Origin: Methanosarcinales archaeon
GTDB taxonomy: Archaea > Halobacteriota > Methanosarcinia > Methanosarcinales > Methanogasteraceae
Assembly: GCA_030605805.1 (NCBI GenBank)
Contig: JAUWHQ010000170.1
Coordinates: forward strand, 1 to 12,606
DNA length: 12,606 nt
Direction of reading: 5' to 3'
Position numbers and translations under genes: made by a program. Within the stretch, counting starts at the first letter, position 1; every line of letters begins with the position of its first letter. This document shows, piece by piece, positions 1-5,595 of the stretch. Under the pieces are notes generated by a model. It searched no databases. It was not told the DNA's origin and was given only the letters and a program-made list of their open reading frames with translations.

Positions 1-17
1 CATTTGTAAACGTTCTG

Positions 18-347
18 ATGGACCCCGAAGATATAAGGGATGCCTGCCAATTTCATGCTATGAAACGTGCGCTCTGGTGGCTGATCGCCGGCACAAAAGG
101 CGGAGTGAACCGTGCCCGGATGATCAATGCATTGAATGACCGCCCATACAATGCCAATCAGCTATCAGCAGTGCTGGAATTGGACTACAAGACGATAAGA
201 CATCATCTCAAGGTTCTTTCCGAGAACAACGTGGTCACATCCACGGGAAGTGGCTACGGCGCGATGTATTTTCTCACTCAGACTATGGAAGAGAATTACA
301 CACTCTTCGAAGAGATTTGGGCGAAAATTGGGAATAAATTCAAGTGA
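18..347 (+). CDS. Winged-helix (ArsR-like) transcriptional regulator
   Basis: A 109-residue protein built almost entirely of one winged-helix DNA-binding domain. The segment [18 protein letters not shown] (about 42-59) gives helix 2 and the turn, [12 protein letters not shown] (60-71) is the recognition helix and following helix, and the [11 protein letters not shown] stretch (77-87) is the wing. This arrangement is typical of small archaeal ArsR/MarR-like regulators. The reading frame stays open upstream to the window edge, so the true start may lie a few codons outside; ATG at 18 is the first methionine and gives a normal length. It sits 12 bases before a small membrane-protein gene, so the two are probably co-transcribed. 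Archaeal pairs of a winged-helix protein and a 3-TM protein suggest regulation of nearby membrane functions. The signal it responds to is not visible; no metal-binding cysteine cluster is present. Confidence 0.85.
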   Translation: MDPEDIRDACQFHAMKRALWWLIAGTKGGVNRARMINALNDRPYNANQLSAVLELDYKTIRHHLKVLSENNVVTSTGSGYGAMYFLTQTMEENYTLFEEIWAKIGNKFK

Positions 348-359
348 AATGGTGATACT

Positions 360-668
360 ATGCAACTATCAATGTATGATCCGGTATTTATATTGAATGT
401 CAAGACGGTGATGACCACAGCAAATGTGGTGCTGCTGGTAATACTGCTTGCCATCTATGTCAGGAGTTACGCACAGATCAAATCGAAGTTCACGCTGGGT
501 TTGATGATATTTGCGTCCCTCCTGCTCTTGCAGGCAGTCATGTCGACTCCATGTATTCATGCTGCTGCGTGCGGGCGTCGGATGTTCGTCATCGGACCGC
601 TTGACGTGATACCTGACATACTCGAATTTATGGCGCTTTTGGTACTCCTGTACCTCAGTTCGGAATGA
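360..668 (+). CDS. Small three-helix membrane protein (DUF7521-like)
   Basis: A 102-residue hydrophobic protein with three predicted membrane helices at about 14-35, 45-62 and 78-98. The loop between helices 2 and 3 carries two cysteines (C65, C71) in a PCIHAAACGRR context. A perfect GGTGAT ribosome-binding site at 351-356 lies just before ATG 360, which fixes this start over the internal ATG at 372. It resembles the small membrane proteins often found beside winged-helix regulators in archaea (DUF7521-type); this family call is from memory of the pattern, not a search. The upstream regulator gene ends 12 bases before, so they likely form an operon. The last third of this gene, from about residue 53 to the stop, is repeated downstream at 4833-4990 as a broken fragment. 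Function unknown; a membrane sensor or partner of the regulator is a reasonable guess. Confidence 0.75.
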   Translation: MQLSMYDPVFILNVKTVMTTANVVLLVILLAIYVRSYAQIKSKFTLGLMIFASLLLLQAVMSTPCIHAAACGRRMFVIGPLDVIPDILEFMALLVLLYLSSE

Positions 669-710
669 ATTTGGGCATGATTCTGGTGAGATTTGGATAT
701 AATTCTGGAA

Positions 711-722
711 TAATTATATATA
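711..722 (+). promoter_or_regulatory. Promoter (TATA box) of secreted-protein gene, copy A
   Basis: TAATTATATATA is a strong archaeal TATA-like box, conserved in the second copy at 5033-5043. Transcription would start about 25 bases later, near 742, giving a leader of roughly 40 bases before the position that is an ATG in the other copy. Confidence 0.6.
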
Positions 723-744
723 TGCGCAACCACTGATTACTAAA

Positions 745-1002
745 GTGCCCGGACGGGCTAAGATCAAAGGAGATGAAAGCAAAATAAAGACAAGAATAAT
801 GACTGGAATACTGATCGTTGCGCTGGTAGCAGTCTCCGCAGGAGTTGCTGCCGCCCAGTACGGTCAGGGCGGCGCTGGCGGTGCCCGATACGTGGATGCT
901 GACGGCGACGGCATCCCGAACGGGCAGGACGACAATCAAGCGCCATCGCGAGATGGATGCGGCCGCGGTAATGGCGGACAGGTTTGCGGATGCAATCGAT
1001 AG
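745..1002 (+). CDS. Small secreted Asp-rich loop protein, copy A (start codon uncertain)
   Basis: A small exported protein with a signal peptide (MTGILIVALVAVSAG then VAAA) and a mature part of about 48 residues. The mature part has a Gly-rich start, one DADGDGIPNGQDD loop resembling the calcium-binding loops of thrombospondin type-3 and EF-hand-like repeats, and a Cys-containing tail ending CGRGNGGQVCGCNR. It is a paralogue of the protein at 5104-5496. There the start is ATG followed by KTRIMTG; here the equivalent codon (784-786) is ATA. An AAAGGAG ribosome-binding site (766-772) still sits upstream. Possible starts are GTG 745 (close to the predicted transcript start), ATA 784, or ATG 799, which would remove the basic residues of the signal peptide. 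The interval given uses GTG 745. The gene may be weakly translated or decaying. Binding of calcium is inferred from the motif only. Confidence 0.6.
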   Translation: MPGRAKIKGDESKIKTRIMTGILIVALVAVSAGVAAAQYGQGGAGGARYVDADGDGIPNGQDDNQAPSRDGCGRGNGGQVCGCNR

Positions 1003-1008
1003 ATATAT

Positions 1009-1037
1009 GTGCGTGGGATGACCGCGCACTCTTTTTT
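1009..1037 (+). terminator. Hairpin plus T-run terminator
   Basis: GTGCGTGG (1009-1016) pairs with CCGCGCAC (1022-1029) around the loop GATGA, with one G-T wobble, and is followed by TCTTTTTT. It lies just after the stop of the secreted-protein gene. The same hairpin with different loop bases follows copy B, so the structure is conserved. Confidence 0.65.
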
Positions 1038-1053
1038 AGTAGACAACGCATGG

Positions 1054-1066
1054 CAATATAAATAAT
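1054..1066 (+). promoter_or_regulatory. Probable TATA box of lipoprotein gene
   Basis: CAATATAAATAAT is a good archaeal TATA-like element about 30 bases before ATG 1091. There is no clear ribosome-binding site before that ATG, so the transcript is probably leaderless or nearly so. This would be the promoter for the lipoprotein and ABC-exporter operon. Confidence 0.5.
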
Positions 1067-1090
1067 AGATCACATAATGAGATAAATTAA

Positions 1091-1411
1091 ATGAGAAACT
1101 TCGTAGCAATAGGAATCGTGGTATTGATAATTACCACGGCAGGCTGTATCACCCCTGACGAAAACCCCATAGAAGAAACTGGTCGCGACATAGGCGACAG
1201 AAATATGCAGCGTTCGGACGAGGATAGGCAGCAGGGTATTGGACTGCAAGACGATGATGGCGACGGAATTCCAAACAAGGACGACACTGATTTTCAGAGG
1301 GGAGTTAACCGAAGCAATAACACAGTTAATACAACCCGGATCAATGAAAATAACAATGGAATCGATAGCAAAATGGAAGACGGAGTCAATGATGGGATTA
1401 CGATTGGCTGA
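1091..1411 (+). CDS. Small lipoprotein with aspartate-rich calcium-loop motif
   Basis: A 106-residue predicted lipoprotein. The N-terminus is a hydrophobic signal followed by the lipobox TTAGC, with Cys19 as the expected lipidated residue. The mature part is very hydrophilic, rich in Asp, Asn, Glu and Arg, with one DDDGDGIPNKDD loop (54-65) closely matching the loop of the secreted protein encoded just upstream. Several N-x-S/T sequons (around 73-82) could be glycosylated outside the cell. There is no enzymatic domain. The gene ends 17 bases before the ABC ATPase gene, so it most likely belongs to the exporter operon, perhaps as an outside accessory or substrate-binding partner; that role is inference. 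It is not a known solute-binding protein by size or motif. Confidence 0.75.
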   Translation: MRNFVAIGIVVLIITTAGCITPDENPIEETGRDIGDRNMQRSDEDRQQGIGLQDDDGDGIPNKDDTDFQRGVNRSNNTVNTTRINENNNGIDSKMEDGVNDGITIG

Positions 1412-1428
1412 ATAATCGGTGATAAGAG

Positions 1429-2118
1429 ATGGGGCGCACTTTAATCGAATTAACGGATCTCTGGAAAATTTATCAGATGGGCGAAGTAGAGTTTGCCGCA
1501 CTGAAAGGAGTTAATCTGGAGATAGATAAAGGAGAATTTGTAGCAGTCATTGGTCCAAGCGGAAGCGGCAAAAGCACCATGATGAATCTGATCGGATGCC
1601 TGGACCTGCCAAGCAGAGGCGTAATTCGCCTGGATACCGAGGATATCTCCAAACTTGGTGAATCGGATCTGGCACAGATCAGAGGAAAAAAGATCGGATT
1701 CATCTTCCAGCAATTTAACCTCATTCCAACATTAAGCGTTCTTGAGAACGTGATGTTGCCTCTGGAGTTTCAGGAAGTTGCTACCAGCGTGGCGCAGCAA
1801 AGGGGTCTTTACTTACTGGAGATGGTGGGACTGAACGATCGGGTCCACCATCTACCTTCGCAGTTATCAGGTGGGGAACGACAACGGGTGGCTATCGCAA
1901 GGTCGTTAGCAGTCGATCCGGATATAATCCTGGCTGACGAACCAACAGGAAACCTTGACAGCAAGACAGGGAAGTACATACTGGACTTTCTGAATGGACT
2001 GCACACGAACGAGGGAAAAACAATCATCATCGTCACACATGACCTCAATCTTGTTAAATATGCCGAGAAAGTGGTCCATATCAAAGATGGTGAGATTGAG
2101 AAAGTAGAATACACATAA
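1429..2118 (+). CDS. ABC transporter ATP-binding protein (MacB/LolD family)
   Basis: A 229-residue ABC ATPase, the usual length of MacB/LolD-type ATPases. All motifs are intact: Walker A GPSGSGKST (42-50), Q-loop FQQF (93-96), signature LSGGERQ (146-152), Walker B IILADE (166-171), D-loop NLDS (175-178) and the switch histidine H204. The early GEVEFAALKGVNLEI region and the FIFQQFNLIPTLSVLENV segment are characteristic of the family that works with FtsX-like permeases. A GGTGAT ribosome-binding site (1418-1423) supports ATG 1429. It should sit on the cytoplasmic side and power the permease encoded at 3568. These exporters use ATP to move peptides, lipoproteins or other molecules across the membrane, or to drive conformational change of an outside partner. 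The substrate is not determined by the sequence; the adjacent small secreted proteins are candidates. Confidence 0.95.
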   Translation: MGRTLIELTDLWKIYQMGEVEFAALKGVNLEIDKGEFVAVIGPSGSGKSTMMNLIGCLDLPSRGVIRLDTEDISKLGESDLAQIRGKKIGFIFQQFNLIPTLSVLENVMLPLEFQEVATSVAQQRGLYLLEMVGLNDRVHHLPSQLSGGERQRVAIARSLAVDPDIILADEPTGNLDSKTGKYILDFLNGLHTNEGKTIIIVTHDLNLVKYAEKVVHIKDGEIEKVEYT

Positions 2119-2151
2119 AAACACATAAAAAAAATGAAGGAGACGAATAAG

Positions 2152-3531
2152 ATGAAACAAATGAAACAAATTTTGTTAACAATGTCGTTATTGATTTTGG
2201 TAATGGGTAGTACTGTAGCAGAGGACGTAGCAATTGTTGCAGACCTGATAAGCCAGAACCCGGATCCTGCAAGATCCAGCGAACTTGTTGAGATCAGGTT
2301 TAACGTACAGAATATTGGATTTGATGATGTGGAAAACGTAATTATTGAATTAGAGCCAGAGTATCCTTTTGCTCAGGTTCCGGGAGAGTCGCTAAACAAA
2401 ACGATCCCCTATCTTAGATCACGCCAAACGGACGAGGATGCGGCTATCATTAAATTCAAACTGCTCGTTGACAACGATGCACCCGAAGGCGTTTATGAGA
2501 TGGACATACGGATATGGGACGGTACCGGGACATCTACCACGAAAACCATCGACATCGAAGTCAGAGGAAAGGAATACGCCCAGATAATAACGATCAGTAA
2601 AGCAAATATCGATCTTGCCAGGGAGGAATCCCTTGAATTTATTATCACAAACACAGGAAAGTCCCCCCTGAAGAATATGGTCTTCTCATGGAACGATCCT
2701 GATGGAATTATTCTTCCGGTGTATTCTGATAATACCAAGTACATCGAGTATCTTGACGTGGGCGAATCCGTGGAGGTCAGTTACACGGTTATGGCGGATA
2801 TAAATGCCCAGCCCGGTCTGTATCAGATAGATTTGAATCTACAATTCGAAGACTACGAATCCACAACCGGCGAAATAGATACAACAGCCGGCATTTTCGT
2901 TGGAGGGGCGACTGACTTTGATGTGACGTTCTCCGGAAGTTCAAGGGATGAAACTTCATTTTCCATTGCAAACATCGGAAGTGTTTCTGCCAATTCGGTA
3001 ACGGTGAGTATCCCGGATCAGAGAGGGTGGAGAGTGAGTGGAATTGACTCCGTCATCATAGGTAATCTTAACAAGGGCGATTATACCATTGCGAGTTTTA
3101 ACCTGCAACAAGAAGTGGTGGGCGCTTTGCAAGGACTTCCCGGAGAAGATCGCCAGAGAAACAAGGAATTAAACCAAACCCGTCCATTTTCGTCTGAGAA
3201 CCAGCCATCCGTATTGAATATTGAAATTTCCTACACAGATGCACGAGGTGAACGGCGTACAACAACTAAAGAAGTGGATATTGATCCTTCTGTGATTGGT
3301 TCAACATCGGACGGATCGGTATATGGCGGCAGAGCCAGAGTGCCTGGTGCATCCACACAAAAAACATCGGCGACTGCAATGTGGACCGGTATAGGAATTG
3401 TTGCGCTCGTCGTTCTTGTTTTTGTGCACAAAAGGTACAAGAAAGAGAGACTCAATGACCCGGAGTATACCTATAAGAAGCTGGTAGGGGACTTCTTTGG
3501 AAAATCGAAAAGAAAGCAGGTGGAAAAATAG
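2152..3531 (+). CDS. COG1361-type S-layer-like protein, ABC exporter partner
   Basis: A protein of 459 residues with an N-terminal signal peptide (MKQMKQILLTMSLLILVMG, cleavage near VAE), a long extracellular part of tandem beta-sandwich (CARDB/COG1361-like) domains, and one C-terminal membrane helix (about 408-425) followed by a basic cytoplasmic tail of some 33 residues. Phrases such as QNPDPARSSELVEIRFNVQN and FIITNTGKSPLKNM are typical of these domains. ATG 2152 is preferred over ATG 2134 because AAGGAG at 2137-2142 is well spaced for it and the earlier start would put charged residues before the signal. The gene lies between the ATPase and permease genes. In archaea this ATPase, COG1361 and FtsX order recurs, and the COG1361 protein is thought to play a role like the periplasmic adaptor of bacterial MacAB. 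Direct function is unproven. Confidence 0.85.
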   Translation: MKQMKQILLTMSLLILVMGSTVAEDVAIVADLISQNPDPARSSELVEIRFNVQNIGFDDVENVIIELEPEYPFAQVPGESLNKTIPYLRSRQTDEDAAIIKFKLLVDNDAPEGVYEMDIRIWDGTGTSTTKTIDIEVRGKEYAQIITISKANIDLAREESLEFIITNTGKSPLKNMVFSWNDPDGIILPVYSDNTKYIEYLDVGESVEVSYTVMADINAQPGLYQIDLNLQFEDYESTTGEIDTTAGIFVGGATDFDVTFSGSSRDETSFSIANIGSVSANSVTVSIPDQRGWRVSGIDSVIIGNLNKGDYTIASFNLQQEVVGALQGLPGEDRQRNKELNQTRPFSSENQPSVLNIEISYTDARGERRTTTKEVDIDPSVIGSTSDGSVYGGRARVPGASTQKTSATAMWTGIGIVALVVLVFVHKRYKKERLNDPEYTYKKLVGDFFGKSKRKQVEK

Positions 3532-3567
3532 GATATGTGCAAGCTTAAGTAAGGATATATGAATTAA

Positions 3568-4818
3568 ATGAAACTTATCAAAGCATTTAAACATGCACTG
3601 AACATGGTCCGGCACAGCAAGCTGAGAAGCTGGCTAACAATAATAGGTATTGTTATCGGTGTAGCTTCAGTGGTTTCCATTATGTCCATCGGTGCAGGGT
3701 TAGAACAAGATATTACGTCCCGGTTAAGCGGGATGGGTGCAGATCTGTCGACAATCACCCCTGGCTTTTCAAAAGCTTCAGGATTTAGCCACAGAATGCC
3801 ATCAGGGGGCGGTTCTGCAGGTGGTGCCACTGCTACTGATGAAGAAGTGGTACTGGACAGGACCGATGTTCAGGTGTTAAAAAGTATTCCAGAAATTTTA
3901 TTAATCAATACAGAAATTAAAGGAAGTGCTGAGGTATACTATCTTGGAAAACGGGGGGCTGTAACGCTTACTGGCGTGGACCAGAAAGTCTGGGCTCAAA
4001 TAACCACTCTGGAGATACGAGACGGGAGGATTCTTGGTCCGGCTGACCAAAACGTGATTGTTATTGGGGGCAGATTGGCAGACGATTATTTTGAGAAACC
4101 TCTTGGGATCAACAAGATGATCACTATCGAAGGCGGTTCCTTCAGGGTTGTCGGGATACTTGATGACCGGTCAACAAATATTTATATGCCAATTCAAATG
4201 GCATATCAGGTCCTGGACGATAAAGAAACTGATATATATGATTCAATTATTATTAAAATCAAGGACGAGGGTGAAGTTGATTATGTCACTGAAAAGGTGG
4301 AGCAGAAGTTAATGATGACGAGACATGTCACGGAAAAAGATAAGGATTTTACGATATCATCATCCAAACAGATGGAAGAGATGAGATCTGAAATGGTCAG
4401 TTCATTGACAACATTCTTAACAGCCATAGCGGCAGTTGCGCTTCTTGTCGGAGCGGTAGGTATCGCCAATACAATGTTTACTTCAGTTCTTGAGAAAACA
4501 AAAGAGATTGGTATTATGAAAGCGCTCGGTGCAAGAAACAAGGACATCCTTGCAATCTTTTTGTTGAACGCCTTTTTAATAGGGCTTATCGGCGGCATTA
4601 TTGGTGTTATTCTTGGTTACTTGCTATCAGGTATCCTACCTGCGCTCATGGGCGGCGGAGGCATCACAGGTCGTGTTGCTTCAGCCGGATCATTAGTTAC
4701 AATCGAGAGTGTCTTGCTTTCGCTCTCTGTTGCGGTTGGCATTGGTACGCTTTCAGGAGCAGTTCCTGCGTACCAGGCTTCAAAACTAAAACCGGTTGAT
4801 GCTCTGCGGTATGAGTGA
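3568..4818 (+). CDS. MacB/FtsX-family ABC transporter permease
   Basis: A 416-residue permease with the MacB fold: one membrane helix near the N-terminus (21-42, SWLTIIGIVIGVASVVSIMS), an extracellular MacB_PCD domain (about 45-275), then an FtsX domain with three helices (about 280-303, 328-352, 380-400). The conserved KEIGIMKALGARNKDI segment (312-327) is the coupling region contacting the ATPase, and the C-terminus AYQASKLKPVDALRYE is the family's usual ending. ATG 3568 follows an AAGGA element at 3551-3555. The gene is 36 bases after the COG1361 gene and completes the exporter. The extracellular domain has a Gly/Ser-rich insertion around 72-90. The stop codon is followed within 15 bases by the start of repeat copy B, so the duplicated block was joined directly behind this gene. 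Confidence 0.95.
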   Translation: MKLIKAFKHALNMVRHSKLRSWLTIIGIVIGVASVVSIMSIGAGLEQDITSRLSGMGADLSTITPGFSKASGFSHRMPSGGGSAGGATATDEEVVLDRTDVQVLKSIPEILLINTEIKGSAEVYYLGKRGAVTLTGVDQKVWAQITTLEIRDGRILGPADQNVIVIGGRLADDYFEKPLGINKMITIEGGSFRVVGILDDRSTNIYMPIQMAYQVLDDKETDIYDSIIIKIKDEGEVDYVTEKVEQKLMMTRHVTEKDKDFTISSSKQMEEMRSEMVSSLTTFLTAIAAVALLVGAVGIANTMFTSVLEKTKEIGIMKALGARNKDILAIFLLNAFLIGLIGGIIGVILGYLLSGILPALMGGGGITGRVASAGSLVTIESVLLSLSVAVGIGTLSGAVPAYQASKLKPVDALRYE

Positions 4819-4821
4819 TCC

Positions 4822-4841
4822 GGGAGGGTACAGTCCCTCCT
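4822..4841 (+). other. Hairpin at the junction of permease gene and repeat copy B
   Basis: GGGAGGG and CCCTCCT form a 6-7 base-pair stem around the loop TACAGT. The right arm is part of the repeat, while the left arm belongs to the sequence after the permease stop. There is no T-run, so it is not a convincing terminator; it marks the duplication breakpoint. Confidence 0.4.
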
Positions 4842-4990
4842 GCTCCCGCAGGCAGTCATGTCGACTCCATGCATGCATGCATGCTGCTGCGTGCGGGTGT
4901 CGGATGTGTGTCATCGGACCGCTTGACGTGATACCGGACATACTCGAATTTATGGCGCTTTTGGTGCTCCTGTACCTCAGTTCGGAATGA
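4833..4990 (+). pseudogene. Truncated 3' fragment of the three-helix membrane protein gene
   Basis: This matches the last third of the gene at 360-668, from about residue 53 to the stop codon, ending with the same LEFMALLVLLYLSSE. It has no start or first two helices. The match also breaks frame: where the full gene has CCATGTATTCATGCTG, the fragment has four ATGC units, a net gain of four bases. Residues after that point stay in the original frame, residues before it do not. It is a passenger of the duplication and is unlikely to make a functional protein. Confidence 0.85.
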
Positions 4991-5032
4991 ATTTGGGCAT
5001 GATTCTGGTGAGATTTGGATATAATTCTGGAA

Positions 5033-5043
5033 TAATTATATAT
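5033..5043 (+). promoter_or_regulatory. Promoter (TATA box) of secreted-protein gene, copy B
   Basis: TAATTATATAT is conserved with copy A. A start site about 25 bases on, near 5064, gives a leader of roughly 40 bases carrying the GAGGTG ribosome-binding site at 5089-5094. Confidence 0.6.
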
Positions 5044-5103
5044 GTACGTCCGCTGATTGAGTATTGCCCAAACGGGTTAAACTCAAACGAGGTGGAAACA
5101 ACA

Positions 5104-5496
5104 ATGAAAACAAGAATAATGACTGGAATACTGATCGTTGCGCTGGTCGCAGTCTCCGCAGGAGTTGCTGCTGCCCAGTACGGTCAGGGCGGCGCTGGCG
5201 GTGCCCAATACGTGGATGCTGACGGCGATGGTGTCTGTGACAACAGTGGCGACCGCCCGGGATTCGTGGATGAGGACGGCGATGGTGTCTGCGATAACAA
5301 CTGCGGACGTGGATGCGGCGGTAATGGCATGAACTTTGTCGACGAGGATGATGATGGTATCTGTGACAACATCGGCATCAACGGCAGGGACTCTGACGGT
5401 GACGGCGTCCCGAATGGACAGGACGGCGATTATGAGCGGTCGCGAGACGGAAGCGGTCGCGGTAATGGCGGAGAGAGTAAAGGACGTAATCGATAA
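5104..5496 (+). CDS. Secreted Asp-rich repeat protein, copy B (four loops)
   Basis: A 130-residue exported protein. MKTRIMTGILIVALVAVSAG then VAAA is a clear signal peptide, with cleavage expected near Gln25. The mature part holds four aspartate loops: DADGDGVCDN (38-47), DEDGDGVCDN (56-65), DEDDDGICDN (80-89) and DSDGDGVPNGQD (96-107). The first three end in a Cys-Asp-Asn, and further cysteines (C67, C71) lie between repeats 2 and 3. Such DxDGDG loops bind calcium in thrombospondin type-3 and dockerin-like proteins; the cysteines could form disulfides or bind another metal. ATG 5104 is supported by GAGGTG nine bases upstream. A longer reading frame opens earlier but covers the promoter. It is a paralogue of 745-1002, with internal repeat expansion. 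It precedes the NapH-like gene, separated by a terminator. The exporter upstream is a possible, unproven partner. Confidence 0.85.
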   Translation: MKTRIMTGILIVALVAVSAGVAAAQYGQGGAGGAQYVDADGDGVCDNSGDRPGFVDEDGDGVCDNNCGRGCGGNGMNFVDEDDDGICDNIGINGRDSDGDGVPNGQDGDYERSRDGSGRGNGGESKGRNR

Positions 5497-5506
5497 GCTG
5501 TGCTGT

Positions 5507-5542
5507 GTGCGTGAAATGTCCACGCACTCTTTTTTATTTTTT
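5507..5542 (+). terminator. Hairpin plus T-run terminator, copy B
   Basis: GTGCGTG (5507-5513) and CACGCAC (5521-5527) form a perfect 7 base-pair stem with a 7-base loop, followed by TCTTTTTTATTTTTT. Same design as the terminator after copy A, with a stronger T-tract. Confidence 0.7.
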
Positions 5543-5550
5543 AAGGATCA

Positions 5551-5563
5551 AAAATCTTTTAAA
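5551..5563 (+). promoter_or_regulatory. Possible TATA box of the NapH-like gene
   Basis: AAAATCTTTTAAA, about 33-45 bases before ATG 5596, could serve as promoter after the terminator. A start site near 5584 would leave only a very short leader containing the GGGAG element (5585-5589). Weak by sequence alone. Confidence 0.3.
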
Positions 5564-5595
5564 CGCTGAATCACTATATGTAATGGGAGCGGAAT

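Larger units (their letters stand above)
515..1037 (+). repeat. Direct repeat, copy A (membrane-protein 3' end, promoter, secreted-protein gene, terminator)
   Basis: This block matches 4833-5536 in the same orientation. The match begins at GTCCCTCCTGCTC inside the three-helix protein gene and continues through its stop codon, the AT-rich promoter, the small secreted-protein gene and its hairpin terminator. Long runs are identical, including most of 595-720 and the signal-peptide coding region. Copy A is shorter because its gene has one aspartate-rich loop where copy B has four. Copy A keeps the full upstream gene, so it is likely the source and copy B the duplicate. The two copies bracket the lipoprotein and ABC-exporter genes. 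Confidence 0.93.
4833..5536 (+). repeat. Direct repeat, copy B (membrane-protein fragment, promoter, secreted-protein gene, terminator)
   Basis: Second copy of the block at 515-1037, about 4.3 kb downstream and in the same orientation. It is longer, owing to extra aspartate-rich repeats inside the secreted-protein gene. The stretch from about 4918 to 5040 is nearly identical to 597-720, suggesting a fairly recent duplication or gene conversion. Recombination between the copies would delete or amplify the lipoprotein and exporter genes. Confidence 0.93.

Noticed and set aside
655..1051. Long open frames on the - strand opposite the secreted-protein gene, rich in Ser, Ala and Val
   Set aside because: They mirror the GC-rich Gly/Asp codons of the + strand gene; the same shadow appears opposite copy B, and they lack promoters and family features.
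4796..4990. A 64-codon open frame starting inside the permease gene and ending at the duplicated stop
   Set aside because: Its first half is out-of-frame permease and junction sequence, and only the end matches the membrane protein, so it is a by-product of the duplication.
5209..5420. Short direct repeats that could look like a CRISPR array
   Set aside because: They are coding repeats for DxDGDG loops, uneven in spacing and without unique spacers or cas genes.
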